Shown here piece by piece: positions 1 through 8,666 of a stretch of 64,000 nt of DNA; the first letter of the stretch is position 1; the number at the start of each line of letters is the position of its first letter. Made by a program: the position numbers and the translations under genes. This DNA is from Streptomyces sp. AC512_CC834 (GTDB lineage Bacteria; Actinomycetota; Actinomycetes; Streptomycetales; Streptomycetaceae), in assembly GCF_019049325.1 (NCBI RefSeq), contig NZ_JAGMUO010000035.1, positions 80,968 through 144,967 of the forward strand, written 5' to 3'. A model generated the notes under the pieces. That model worked only from the letters and a program-made list of their open reading frames with translations, was not told the origin of the DNA and ran no database searches.

Positions 1-100
1 CGTAGGGCAGGGAAGTCCGGACGCAGTCGACGAAGGCTGCTTCGTCGACCTCGCCTCGCTCGGCCTGTTCGAGTAGGGCCGGTGAGACGTCGAGCGACAT
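1..100 (-). CDS. SCO5389-family protein, 5' end only
   Basis: Only the first 33 codons of a leftward gene are inside the window. The product starts MSLDVSPALLEQAERGEVDE, which I recognise from memory as a small conserved actinobacterial family of unknown function (SCO5389-like). The ATG (plus-strand cat at 98-100) has AGGAG five bases upstream on the minus strand, which fixes the start. It is divergent from nucS, as in S. coelicolor. Confidence 0.75.
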   Translation of the reverse strand, partial: MSLDVSPALLEQAERGEVDEAAFVDCVRTSLPY

Positions 101-380
101 GGGTTCTCCTCTCGCACCCCCGACCAGCAGGGGTTGCCGGACAGTTAAGGGAGTGCGCGATGTCGAACACGCTGCGTACACAGTTCGCGACCTCCCGTTC
201 AATACCGTAAGCAACCGATCGTGACCGCACCAGGAGAATGCCGAGATGGACACCATCCGGTAGGCCCACAATCGGCCAGTGCGCAAGACGGGGCCAATGG
301 GAGAAGTGGGACAACCTGCGGGTCTGCTCGGGTACGGGCGAATCGCGCCGGGCCGGGCACGTCGAGTAGCGTTGCCGACC
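101..380. promoter_or_regulatory. divergent intergenic region between the SCO5389-like gene and nucS
   Basis: About 280 bp with no convincing coding sequence. It must hold the promoters of both divergent genes. I see no clear -10/-35 pair that I would defend and no strong hairpin. Confidence 0.4.
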
Positions 381-1052
381 ATGCGTCTCGTCATTGCCCG
401 CTGCTCCGTCGACTACGCCGGGCGGCTCACCGCCCATCTCCCCTCGGCTCCCCGGCTGATCCTGGTCAAGGCGGACGGCAGCGTCTCGATCCACGCCGAC
501 GACCGGGCCTACAAGCCCCTCAACTGGATGTCGCCGCCGTGCACCCTGAAGGAGGGCACGGGCGAGGAGGAGGGCGTCTGGACTGTCGTCAACAAGGCGG
601 GCGAGAAGCTCATCATCACGATGGAGGAGATCCTCCACGACTCCTCGCATGAACTGGGCGTCGATCCCGGCCTGATCAAGGACGGCGTGGAAGCGCACCT
701 CCAGGAGCTGCTCGCCGACCGCATCGAGACGCTGGGCGAGGGCTACACCCTCATCCGCCGCGAGTACATGACCGCCATCGGTCCCGTCGACATCCTGTGC
801 CGGGACGCCCTGGGCGGGACCGTCGCGGTCGAGATCAAGCGGCGCGGCGAGATCGACGGCGTGGAGCAACTCACGCGCTACCTCGAGCTGTTGAACCGCG
901 ATCCCCATCTCGCCCCGGTGCGCGGCGTCTTCGCCGCCCAGGAGATCAAGCCGCAGGCCCGCGTGCTCGCCACGGACCGCGGCATCGGCTGCCAGGTGCT
1001 GGACTACAACGCCATGCGGGGCATCGAGGACGACAAGCTGCGGCTGTTCTGA
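381..1052 (+). CDS. nucS: NucS/EndoMS mismatch endonuclease
   Basis: A 223-residue protein matching NucS, the mismatch-specific endonuclease that replaces MutS/MutL mismatch repair in actinobacteria. It cuts both strands at G-T, G-G and T-T mismatches in the family. The C-terminal nuclease domain shows D137 in GPVDIL and the E151-x-K153 pair in VAVEIKRRG, the PD-(D/E)XK core. The protein ends DDKLRLF, which fits the C-terminal beta-clamp-binding tail known for the family. I chose the ATG at 381 because the protein then starts MRLVIARCSVDYAGRL with the usual family length; a longer in-frame extension to 279 has no homologous look. A strong hairpin follows the stop. Confidence 0.93.
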   Translation: MRLVIARCSVDYAGRLTAHLPSAPRLILVKADGSVSIHADDRAYKPLNWMSPPCTLKEGTGEEEGVWTVVNKAGEKLIITMEEILHDSSHELGVDPGLIKDGVEAHLQELLADRIETLGEGYTLIRREYMTAIGPVDILCRDALGGTVAVEIKRRGEIDGVEQLTRYLELLNRDPHLAPVRGVFAAQEIKPQARVLATDRGIGCQVLDYNAMRGIEDDKLRLF

Positions 1053-1082
1053 GCGGGCGTCGCGTACGCCGTACGGGAGACG

Positions 1083-1127
1083 GCACAGGAGGGCCGGGTC
1101 CGACACGCGGACCCGGCCCTCCTGTGC
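1083..1127. terminator. strong hairpin between convergent nucS and the ATPase gene
   Basis: A perfect 20-bp inverted repeat (arms 1083-1102 and 1108-1127, loop ACACG) lies between the stop of nucS and the stop of the leftward ATPase gene. It is followed by TGTTTCC on the plus strand. It can serve as a terminator in both directions. Confidence 0.85.
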
Positions 1128-1162
1128 TGTTTCCCGTTCTGTGCTGTCTCCCGTTCCGGGGC

Positions 1163-3784
1163 TCAGATGATCTGATCCGCCGCCGGGTCCGAGCCGCCGG
1201 TCGCCGTGCTGCTCTGCGCGGCGGTCGGGGTGTCCGCCGGGGAACTGGTGGAGACGGGAGGCGAGCCGGGGCCGCTCGCGCTGTTGGACGTCGCGGGGGA
1301 CGACGGCGGGAGCGTGTCCGTGTCGGTGGGCGCGGGTGTGGTGGGCTCGTCGGTCTCGGTGGGCGTCCCGGGGTCCGTCGGTTCCGTGTCCGTCGGGTCC
1401 GGCGACGTCGGCTTCGTAGTCGGCGAACTCGGCGACTTGCTCGGCTCGTCCGGCGAGCTCGGCTCGTCCGGGCTCTCGTCGTCGCCCGGGTCCGTGCTGC
1501 CGCTCGAACTGGTCGGTCCGTCCGAAGGCTGTCCCGATTCCGTGGGCGACGGGGCGTCCGACGTGCTGGGCGTGCCGGAGTCGGTCGGGCTGCCGGTCGC
1601 GTCCTGGCTCTGGCCGTCGTCGGAGGGCCGGTCCGCGCCGAGGTCGCCGTCGTCGATGCCCTGGCTGGCCGACGGGTTGACGCCGACCTCGTTGGAGGGA
1701 TCGCCGGCGTCGCTCTCGGACGTGGCCCCGAGGGTCACCACCGTGCCGAGCACGGCGACGAGCAGCGCGCCCGCTCCGGCGGCCACCAGGTTGCGCCGCG
1801 CGAAGCCCTTGATGCCGCCGCCGACCGTGCGGGACGGCTCCTCGTCCGGCTCGCGGCGGGTGACGAGCGTGGGGGACTGGGGCGGCGGCTGGAGCGGCGG
1901 GAAGGGCGCGGCAATGCCCGCGGACGGCGACGGCGACTCCTCGTTGCGGGCGTCGGGCACCTCCTCCCCCGCGGTCGGGCCGAGGCCGGCGCCCGCGACG
2001 CCGAACCCGGCGGCGGCACCCGCGGCGCCGAAGGCGCCCGCGCCGCTGCTGCCCAGGCCGGGCGTGTCCCCGCTCCGGTCGGCGACCAGCGCGAGGGCGC
2101 GGCGGCCGGCCACCGCGCCGCGCTTGTCGGAGAGCGCGCCGCGCAGCCCGATGGAGGCCTCCAGCTCGGCGCGCGCCCGGTCCAGGTGGTCCTCGCACAG
2201 CGCGAGGACGCCGAGTTCGTGGTGGAAGTAGGCCTGTTCGGCGACGTCACCGGCGAGCCGGGAGGCCTCGGTGCCGGAGCGCAGCGCCCGTTCCCAGGCG
2301 CTCCAGTGCAGCCCGGCGGCGAAGGCGGGCGCCGCGGTGCGGGCAAGCTGGACGGCCGGGCTCTCCTCGTCCTCGGCCGTCGGGGTCGTCGCCGGCACCA
2401 GCACGGCAAGGGCGGCCAGTACGGCGTCGGCCTCGGCGCAGACCCGCTCCGGAGTGACCGAGGGGTGCCCGGCCCACCAGCCGTAGTGCTGGGCGGCGGC
2501 GGACGCCCTCTCCCGTACGCCGTCGGCGTATCCGGCGCTTTCCAACTGGGTGAGGACCCCGGCGGCCAGCCGGTAGCGGGAGCCGACCGGGGAGACCAGT
2601 CCGCAGTCGGTCAGCTCGCCGAGGGCGGCGTCCGCGTGGGTGTCGCCGACCAGGGCGGGCAGATGCGCCTGGTGCGGCACCTCGCCGCCGAGCGCGACGG
2701 CGAACTCCAGGGTGGCCCGTGCGGAGGCGCTCAGCCGGGAGGCGAGCAGCGGCGCGGGCGCGGCGGCCTCGCCGAGGGACGGCAGGGGTACGTCGTCGGC
2801 CTCGGAGGCGTCGTAGGGCGTGTCGTCGGCCGGGCGGGCGTCGGCGAAGACGCCGAACTCGTCGACGGCGTCGGCACCGGCCCGCTCGCGGTCCCGGCGG
2901 CGCAGCAGGGCACCGGCCTGGACGAAGCGCAGGGGCAGGCCCTCGGACTCGAACCAGAGGTCGCCGGCCCAGTTGGCCTCTTCCTCGGTCAGGGGGCGGC
3001 CGGCGGCGCGCTCCAGCAGCTCCACGCCGTGGGAGCGGTCCAGGCCGGTGAGGAAGACCTCTTCGACGGCCGAGTCGGCGGAGGGGGCGGGCACGTCCGG
3101 GGTGGTGCCGATGAGGAAGGCGCACTCGGGGGTGGCGTCGAGGAGTTCGTCGAGGGCGGTGCCGCCGAACTCGACGTCGTCCAGGACGACGACCGCGCCG
3201 ACCTCCCGGAGCCGGCCGAGGAGGTCCTGACGGGCCGGGCGGTGCAGGGGCGCGCGGTGGACGGCGTGGAAGAGGTCGTGGAGCAGGTCGTCGGCGGTGC
3301 GGTGGAAGCCGCTGAGCCGGATGACGCCGTCGGGCGCGAGGCCCGCGCAGTCCTCGGCCACGACGTCCAGGAGGCTGGTGCGGCCGGAGCCGGCGGGGCC
3401 GGTGAGGCGGACGGAACGGCCGCGGGCGAGCAGGCGCACCAGGCGTTCGCGTTCGTCCTCGCGGGCCAGCAGGCCCAGGATCGTGCGGACCGGTCCCGGC
3501 GGGACGGGCGGCTTCGCGGCGCGCTCCGCGTCGGCGCGTTCGGCCGCGGTGAGCTTCTCGGGCCGGGCGGGCCGTTCCGCGGGCGGGCAGACCTCGATCT
3601 CGCTGCCGTCGACGGGGTTGACGGTGAGCAGGAAGTCGCCGGACACCAGTTGCGCCGTGCGGGCGAGCGGCGGCGTGTGCTGTCCGAAGTCGGAGGTGAG
3701 GGGGTCCCTGGGCGGGCGTGGGCGCGGCGCCTGGTGGTCGCCGTCCTGGCCGTACTCCTCAGGTCCCCGGTTGTTCGGGTCCAT
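1163..3784 (-). CDS. membrane-anchored P-loop ATPase with Ser/Thr/Pro-rich tail
   Basis: An 873-residue protein with an NB-ARC/AAA-like ATPase region: Walker A GPAGSGRTS at about 129-137 and Walker B VVVLDD at about 198-203, followed by a long helical Ala/Leu-rich region typical of TPR-like repeats. One membrane helix (about 665-688) precedes a 184-residue Ser/Thr/Pro/Asp-rich tail that is probably outside the cell. I chose the ATG at 3784 (MDPNNRGPEE) because GGGGGG lies 7 bases upstream and because the longer frame adds low-complexity residues only. Role unknown; the architecture suggests a signalling or cell-envelope ATPase. In S. coelicolor the equivalent gene sits in the same place next to nucS. 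Confidence 0.8.
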   Translation of the reverse strand: MDPNNRGPEEYGQDGDHQAPRPRPPRDPLTSDFGQHTPPLARTAQLVSGDFLLTVNPVDGSEIEVCPPAERPARPEKLTAAERADAERAAKPPVPPGPVRTILGLLAREDERERLVRLLARGRSVRLTGPAGSGRTSLLDVVAEDCAGLAPDGVIRLSGFHRTADDLLHDLFHAVHRAPLHRPARQDLLGRLREVGAVVVLDDVEFGGTALDELLDATPECAFLIGTTPDVPAPSADSAVEEVFLTGLDRSHGVELLERAAGRPLTEEEANWAGDLWFESEGLPLRFVQAGALLRRRDRERAGADAVDEFGVFADARPADDTPYDASEADDVPLPSLGEAAAPAPLLASRLSASARATLEFAVALGGEVPHQAHLPALVGDTHADAALGELTDCGLVSPVGSRYRLAAGVLTQLESAGYADGVRERASAAAQHYGWWAGHPSVTPERVCAEADAVLAALAVLVPATTPTAEDEESPAVQLARTAAPAFAAGLHWSAWERALRSGTEASRLAGDVAEQAYFHHELGVLALCEDHLDRARAELEASIGLRGALSDKRGAVAGRRALALVADRSGDTPGLGSSGAGAFGAAGAAAGFGVAGAGLGPTAGEEVPDARNEESPSPSAGIAAPFPPLQPPPQSPTLVTRREPDEEPSRTVGGGIKGFARRNLVAAGAGALLVAVLGTVVTLGATSESDAGDPSNEVGVNPSASQGIDDGDLGADRPSDDGQSQDATGSPTDSGTPSTSDAPSPTESGQPSDGPTSSSGSTDPGDDESPDEPSSPDEPSKSPSSPTTKPTSPDPTDTEPTDPGTPTETDEPTTPAPTDTDTLPPSSPATSNSASGPGSPPVSTSSPADTPTAAQSSTATGGSDPAADQII

Positions 3785-4058
3785 AGGTTCAAGCCCCCCA
3801 AAAGCGTCGTGTGCAGGTCCCCGGTCGGGACCACCCTCCCGGCCTTGCCGCACACCGCGCTGTCGCTTCTGGTCCGGGCCCGCCGGTGGGTTGCGATTGG
3901 GCGGGCAGCCAGACCCTAAACCTTCGCTCAGTATGTCCGACAGTCCGGGGTGCCGGGCCGTCCGAGACGTCACGGTCTCGTGAGGATTGCGTGTGTCGGG
4001 TGTTTGTCGGACGTTTCGCCAAGCGGTGCGCGGGGCTCCGGGCGTCACACCCTGGACG

Positions 4059-4382
4059 TCACACCCTGGGCAGGGTCTCCACGCCGATGCCGCCCTCGAT
4101 GGCCAGGATCCGGTGCAGCCGGGTGGCCACCAGCAGGCGCTGCATCTGCGGTGGCACGCCGCGCAGCACCAGCCGCCGGCCGCAGCGGCCGGCCCTCCGG
4201 TGGGCTCCCATGATCACACCGAGTCCGGTGGCGTCCCAGGAGTCCAGCTCTGACAGGTCGAGGACCAGGTCGCCGACTCCGTCGTCGACGGCCGAGTGCA
4301 GGACCGTACGGGCGTCCGCCGCGCTGCGGACGTCGAGGCGGCCCCCGACGACCAGCTCGACGTGGTCGCCCCTGATGTGCAT
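4059..4382 (-). CDS. STAS-domain anti-sigma factor antagonist
   Basis: A 107-residue single STAS domain (LVVGGRLDVRSAADAR, then LDLSELDSWDATGLGVIMGA). Such proteins bind and neutralise anti-sigma kinases in partner-switching pathways. The usual phosphorylated Ser is at the start of the third helix; here the motif reads DSWDATGLG, with a Ser two residues and a Thr one residue around the expected site. The ATG at 4382 (MHIRGDHVELVV) is chosen because GGGAG lies 8 bases upstream; the longer frame is made of repeat sequence. No partner kinase gene lies next to it in the window. Confidence 0.85.
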   Translation of the reverse strand: MHIRGDHVELVVGGRLDVRSAADARTVLHSAVDDGVGDLVLDLSELDSWDATGLGVIMGAHRRAGRCGRRLVLRGVPPQMQRLLVATRLHRILAIEGGIGVETLPRV

Positions 4383-4595
4383 ATGCGCTCCCGGCGTGCG
4401 TCTTTGTTCGTCTCTTCGGTTCTTCGACTCTTCTGACTGTTCGACTGCTCGACTCTTCGACTGCTCGTCGTGATCTCTCGGCGATATCAGGTGTTGCACC
4501 CTCTGACTGGCCGAAACGACCGGAGGTTGCCGCCTGTAAGCGAACCGATACCGAATTCACCCCGGCGTGTGACGTCTCCCGGGGCTGATGGGACT

Positions 4596-5444
4596 TCAGT
4601 GCTTGTAGAAGCCCTGCCCGCTCTTGCGGCCGATGTCACCGGCGTCCACCATCCGGCGCATCAGCTCCGGCGGGGCGAACTTCTCGTCCTGGGACTCGGT
4701 GTAGATGTTGCCCGTGGCGTGCAGCAGGATGTCGACGCCCGTCAGGTCGGCGGTGGCCAGGGGGCCCATGGCGTGGCCGAAGCCCAGCTTGCAGGCGAGG
4801 TCGATGTCCTCGGCGGTGGCGACGCCCGACTCGTACAGCTTCGCGGCCTCGACGACGAGGGCGGAGATGAGGCGGGTGGTCACGAAGCCGGCGACGTCGC
4901 GGTTGACGACGATGCAGGTCTTGCCGGTGGACTCCGCGAACTCCCGTGCGGTGGCGAGCGTTTCGTCGCTGGTCTTGTAGCCGCGCACCAGCTCGCAGAG
5001 CTGCATCATGGGGACCGGCGAGAAGAAGTGGGCACCGACGACCCGCTCGGGGCGCTCGGTCACGGCCGCGATCTTGGTGATCGGGATGGCGGAGGTGTTG
5101 GACGCGAGGATCGCCCCGTCCTTCACCAGTTTGTCGAGCGCGCGGAAGATCTCGTGCTTGATCTCGAGCTTCTCGAAGACGGCCTCGACGACGACGTCAG
5201 CGTCCGCGGCGGCGTCCAGGTCGGTGGTCGCGGTGAGCCGCCCGAAGGCGGCCTCGGCGTCCTCGGCCGCGAGCTTCCCCTTGGCGACGAACTTGTCGTA
5301 CGAGGTGCGGATGCCGTCGGTGCCGCGCCGCAGCGCCTCGTCGGTGACGTCCCGCAGGACGACGTCCCAGCCCGCCTGGGCGGCGACCTGGGCGATGCCG
5401 GACCCCATGAGGCCGGCTCCGATGACGGCGAGCTTCCGTGCCAC
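4596..5444 (-). CDS. 3-hydroxybutyryl-CoA dehydrogenase
   Basis: A 282-residue enzyme of the 3-hydroxyacyl-CoA dehydrogenase family that interconverts acetoacetyl-CoA and 3-hydroxybutyryl-CoA with NAD(P). The Rossmann motif GAGLMGSGIAQ is at the N-terminus; the catalytic His is in GAHFFSPVPMMQL; the C-terminal domain ends GRKSGQGFYKH as in the family. The GTG at 5444 (MARKLAVIGAG) is chosen because AGGGGAG precedes it and the length matches the family. It probably serves in butyryl/crotonyl-CoA supply for ethylmalonyl-CoA or polyhydroxybutyrate metabolism. It stands alone; the STAS gene downstream is separated by about 210 bp. Confidence 0.9.
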   Translation of the reverse strand: MARKLAVIGAGLMGSGIAQVAAQAGWDVVLRDVTDEALRRGTDGIRTSYDKFVAKGKLAAEDAEAAFGRLTATTDLDAAADADVVVEAVFEKLEIKHEIFRALDKLVKDGAILASNTSAIPITKIAAVTERPERVVGAHFFSPVPMMQLCELVRGYKTSDETLATAREFAESTGKTCIVVNRDVAGFVTTRLISALVVEAAKLYESGVATAEDIDLACKLGFGHAMGPLATADLTGVDILLHATGNIYTESQDEKFAPPELMRRMVDAGDIGRKSGQGFYKH

Positions 5445-5580
5445 TGTGCGACTCCCCTGATACAAGCTGTTTTTGGTCTCTCGGCCGGAGATTAGCGGGA
5501 GTGAGGGGCTGTGTGACCGGTTAGTAACGCGCGTCACGTCTCACATGACGGACATCACACCGACGTGTGTCATTCGAGTG

Positions 5581-6222
5581 TCAGTCCGCGCCCCGTACGG
5601 CGTAGTTGAGCACCCTCTCGCTCAACAGGTCCTCCATCTCGTCCAGCAGCAGGAGCATGTCGCGCGAGACCTCGGCGGGTCTGCCGCCGGCGACCATGCG
5701 CTGGCCGATGCCCGTCATCACGGTGCCGTGCAGCCAGTTGACCTGACCGGCCATCAGAGTGGGCACCGGATCGCCGTCCGACGCGCCGGTCTCCTCCCTG
5801 AGGGTCCCCTCCAGGTTGACGAGGATCTCCTGACCGATGGCCCACATCCTGGACCGCAGGGCGGGCGACTCGTGCACGACCTTCATGAACCGGGCGTATC
5901 CGTCCATCAGGCCGACGCGCGGGGAGACCGACTCGACCTCGTCGCGCAGCTCCCGCAGGACGGCGGCGGCGGCCGACTCGCCCTCGCGCCGCCCCCGCAC
6001 CCACCGGGAGAGCCGGTCGGTGACGCCCTTGGACCGGTCGAGGAAGAGGTCCTCCTTGGCCGGAAAGTAGTTGTAGACGGTGTTCACGGACACGTCCGCG
6101 GCCTGGGCCACCTCCGCGACGGTCACGGCCTCGAAGCCGCGCTCCAGGAACAGCCCCGTGGCGACATCCGAGATGTACTGCCGGGTCTGCCGCTTCTTCC
6201 GTTCCCTGAGTCCCTCAGCCAT
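5581..6222 (-). CDS. TetR-family transcriptional regulator
   Basis: A 213-residue TetR-type repressor. The N-terminal helix-turn-helix is clear (AEVAQAADVSVNTVYNYFPA, about residues 36-55), and a Glu/Arg-rich helical ligand-binding region follows. The ATG at 6222 gives MAEGLRERKKRQTRQ, the usual basic N-terminus. It is divergent from an ABC exporter with only 81 bp between the starts, so it most likely represses that exporter and itself. The ligand is unknown. Confidence 0.9.
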   Translation of the reverse strand: MAEGLRERKKRQTRQYISDVATGLFLERGFEAVTVAEVAQAADVSVNTVYNYFPAKEDLFLDRSKGVTDRLSRWVRGRREGESAAAAVLRELRDEVESVSPRVGLMDGYARFMKVVHESPALRSRMWAIGQEILVNLEGTLREETGASDGDPVPTLMAGQVNWLHGTVMTGIGQRMVAGGRPAEVSRDMLLLLDEMEDLLSERVLNYAVRGAD

Positions 6223-6303
6223 GCCGCCATCCTAGGCTTCCCTGGTGCCGCTGAAAACTTGGGGACGTTGCAAAATTCAAGTCACTCTGTTTTTCTGGGA
6301 CGC
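6223..6303. promoter_or_regulatory. divergent promoter and likely TetR operator
   Basis: The 81 bp between the TetR and ABC transporter genes hold the imperfect inverted repeat ACTTG (6256-6260) and CAAGT, 16 bp apart, and the AT-rich stretch TTGCAAAATTCAAGT, unusual for this GC-rich DNA. This is the natural place for the TetR operator and both promoters; exact elements are inferred. Confidence 0.45.
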
Positions 6304-7086
6304 ATGGCAATCATCAGTACGGCCGGACTGGCCCGGACCTTCGCGACCAAGCGCGGCCCGGTCGAGGCGGTGCGGGGCATCGACCTGACCGTCCGCGAGG
6401 GCGAGATCCTCGGCTTCCTCGGTCCCAACGGCGCCGGCAAGACCACCACCCTGCGGATGCTCACGACGCTGCTCGCGCCCACCGGCGGCGCGGCCACCGT
6501 CGCCGGTCACGACCTGGTGGCCGACCCGGCCGGGGTGCGCCGGGCCTGCGGGTACGTGGCGCAGTCGGGCGGCGTGGACACGCAGATCACCGTGCGGGAG
6601 GAGCTGGTCACCCAGGGCCGCCTGTACCGGCTGCCCCGGGCGCGGGCCGTCGAGCGTGCCGGGGAGCTGGCCCGCGACCTGGACCTGACCGAGCTGCTGG
6701 ACCGCAGGTGCGGCGCGCTCTCGGGCGGTCAGCGGCGCCGGCTGGACATCGCGATGGCGCTCACGCACCGCCCGAAGGTGCTCTTCCTGGACGAGCCGAC
6801 GACCGGCCTGGACCCGGGCAGCCGCGCCGACCTGTGGGACCTGGTGCGCCGGCTGCGCGACGAGCACGGCACGACGGTCTTCCTCACCACCCACTACCTC
6901 GACGAGGCCGACGCCCTCTCCGACCGCCTGATCGTCGTGGACGGCGGCGTGGTGGTCGCCGAGGGCACTCCGGCCGCGCTGAAGCTGGAGTACGGCGGCT
7001 CGCTCGACGCCCCGCTCCAGGACACCTTCCTCGCCATCACGGGCCGCAGCGCCGCACCGGCCGACGCCGCTCCCGTCGCCGTATAG
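6304..7086 (+). CDS. ABC exporter ATP-binding protein (DrrA-like)
   Basis: A 260-residue nucleotide-binding subunit of a drug- or lipid-exporting ABC-2 transporter. Visible motifs: Walker A GPNGAGKTT (40-48), signature LSGGQRRRLD, Walker B VLFLDEPTTGLDPG and the H-loop FLTTHYLDEAD. It starts MAIISTAGLARTF at the ATG at 6304; the same frame is open far upstream but that part is antisense to the TetR gene. The permease follows after 53 bp, so the two form an operon. Regulation by the divergent TetR is likely. Confidence 0.92.
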   Translation: MAIISTAGLARTFATKRGPVEAVRGIDLTVREGEILGFLGPNGAGKTTTLRMLTTLLAPTGGAATVAGHDLVADPAGVRRACGYVAQSGGVDTQITVREELVTQGRLYRLPRARAVERAGELARDLDLTELLDRRCGALSGGQRRRLDIAMALTHRPKVLFLDEPTTGLDPGSRADLWDLVRRLRDEHGTTVFLTTHYLDEADALSDRLIVVDGGVVVAEGTPAALKLEYGGSLDAPLQDTFLAITGRSAAPADAAPVAV

Positions 7087-7139
7087 AGCCCCTCGCACAA
7101 AGCCTTTCGCAGAAATCCACCATCCCAAGGACCCGACCG

Positions 7140-7889
7140 ATGCTGCTCCACGACACCGCGCTCATCTACGGCCGCTATCTGCGCCAGTCCCTGCGCTCGC
7201 GCTTCGCGCTGCTGTTCGGCGTGCTGATGCCGCTGCTGTACCTGCTGTTCTTCGGCCCGCTGCTGACCGATCTGCCGCTCGGCGGGCAGGGCAGCTCCTG
7301 GCAGGTGCTCGTGCCCGGCCTGCTGCTCCAACTCGGCCTGTTCGGTGCCTCCTTCGCTGGCTTCTCCATCATCATCGAGAACAGTCAGGGCGTGGTCGAG
7401 CGCATGCGGGTCACGCCGGTCAGCCGGCTGGCGCTGCTGCTGGGCCGGGTGCTGCGGGACGCCACGGTCTTCGCCTTCCAGGCGGTGCTGCTGGTGCTGG
7501 CGGCCGTGGTGATGGGGCTGCGCGCGCCGCTGCCCGGCGTGCTGATCGGCTTCGCGTTCGTCGCCCTGCTCACGGTGTCGCTGGCCTCGCTGTCGTACGC
7601 GCTGGCGATGAAGGTCCGTACGCCGCAGGAGTTCGGGCCCACGATCAACGCGCTGACGATGCCGTCGATGCTGCTGTCCGGCCTGATGCTCCCGATGACC
7701 CTGGGCCCGGCGTGGCTGGACGTGCTGTCGCACCTGATGCCGTTCCGCTATCTGGTGGACGCGGTGCGGGACGCGTACGTCGGCTCCTACGCGACGGCGC
7801 ACATGCTGTACGGCGTCCTGGCCGCCGTCGCACTCACCGCGCTGGCCGTGACGGTCGGCACACGTGTCTTCCGTACGGCCGGGGCGTAA
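7140..7889 (+). CDS. ABC-2 type permease (DrrB-like)
   Basis: A 249-residue integral membrane protein with about six membrane segments, e.g. FALLFGVLMPLLYLLFFGPL near the N-terminus and a Leu/Ala-rich segment near the C-terminus. The ABC-2 motif region PSMLLSGLMLPMTLGPAWL and the PFRYLVDAVRDAYVG stretch fit DrrB-like permeases. It is the membrane partner of the ATPase encoded just upstream. The substrate cannot be read from the sequence. The cobalamin adenosyltransferase gene starts 13 bp after its stop and may be co-transcribed. Confidence 0.9.
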   Translation: MLLHDTALIYGRYLRQSLRSRFALLFGVLMPLLYLLFFGPLLTDLPLGGQGSSWQVLVPGLLLQLGLFGASFAGFSIIIENSQGVVERMRVTPVSRLALLLGRVLRDATVFAFQAVLLVLAAVVMGLRAPLPGVLIGFAFVALLTVSLASLSYALAMKVRTPQEFGPTINALTMPSMLLSGLMLPMTLGPAWLDVLSHLMPFRYLVDAVRDAYVGSYATAHMLYGVLAAVALTALAVTVGTRVFRTAGA

Positions 7890-7902
7890 CTACGCTGACC
7901 TC

Positions 7903-8475
7903 ATGGTCAACCTGACGCGCATCTACACCCGGACCGGCGACCAGGGCACCACCGCCCTCGGTGACATGAGCCGGGTCCCCAAGACCGACCTCAGGATCTC
8001 GGCGTACGCCGACGCCAACGAGGCGAACGCGGTGATCGGCACGGCGATCGCGCTGGGCGGCCTGCGCGAGGAGGTCGTCAAGGTCCTCGTCCGCGTCCAG
8101 AACGACCTGTTCGACGTGGGCGCGGACCTGTCGACGCCGGTGGTGGAGAACCCGGAGTACCCGCCGCTGCGGGTCGAGCAGTTCTACGTCGACAAGCTGG
8201 AGGCGGACTGCGACCGCTACCTGGCCGAGGTGGAGAAGCTCCGCTCCTTCATCCTGCCCGGCGGCACCACCGGCGCGGCCCTGCTGCACCAGGCGTGCAC
8301 GGTGGTCCGCCGGGCCGAGCGCTCGACGTGGGCGGCGCTGGAGGTCCACGGCGAGTCCATGAACCCGCTCACCGCGACCTACCTGAACCGCCTCTCCGAC
8401 CTGCTCTTCATCCTGGCCCGCGTCGCCAACAAGGACGTCGGCGACGTGCTGTGGGTACCGGGCGGGGAGCGCTAG
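7903..8475 (+). CDS. PduO-type cob(I)alamin adenosyltransferase
   Basis: A 190-residue enzyme that transfers the adenosyl group of ATP to cob(I)alamin to make coenzyme B12. The N-terminal ATP-binding motif is IYTRTGDQGTTALGDMSRVP and the C-terminal motif RRAERSTWAALE with NRLSDLLFILAR is typical of the PduO class. The ATG at 7903 (MVNLTRIYTRTGD) is chosen by homology. Its 3' end overlaps the convergent small membrane protein gene by 4 bp. Confidence 0.92.
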   Translation: MVNLTRIYTRTGDQGTTALGDMSRVPKTDLRISAYADANEANAVIGTAIALGGLREEVVKVLVRVQNDLFDVGADLSTPVVENPEYPPLRVEQFYVDKLEADCDRYLAEVEKLRSFILPGGTTGAALLHQACTVVRRAERSTWAALEVHGESMNPLTATYLNRLSDLLFILARVANKDVGDVLWVPGGER

Positions 8476-8666
8476 ACGCTCCGCCGGCGCGCCGACCGGA
8501 ACAGGCCCCACACGGTCTGCGCGCCGCCCACGCACATCATCACGATGCCGACCTTCGTCAGGTCGACGACCAAAACCTCCACGTCCCCGGCGAACAGCCA
8601 CAGGGCGACGCCGACCACCAAGGTGGCGCCGCCCTCCCACACGTTCCGCTCCGGCAGGTACCTCAT
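8472..8666 (-). CDS. small two-helix membrane protein
   Basis: A 64-residue protein with two hydrophobic segments (about 14-27 and 33-53) and an Arg-rich C-terminus (RSARRRSV). I do not recognise a function. The ATG at 8666 overlaps the stop of the preceding gene by 4 bp (ATGA), so translation is coupled to the 194-residue membrane protein upstream. Confidence 0.75.
   Translation of the reverse strand: MRYLPERNVWEGGATLVVGVALWLFAGDVEVLVVDLTKVGIVMMCVGGAQTVWGLFRSARRRSV

Noticed and set aside
797..3919. A very long rightward open frame opposite the ATPase gene
   Set aside because: Arg/Gly/Ala-rich shadow of the GC-rich codon pattern of the leftward gene; no domain and no ribosome site.
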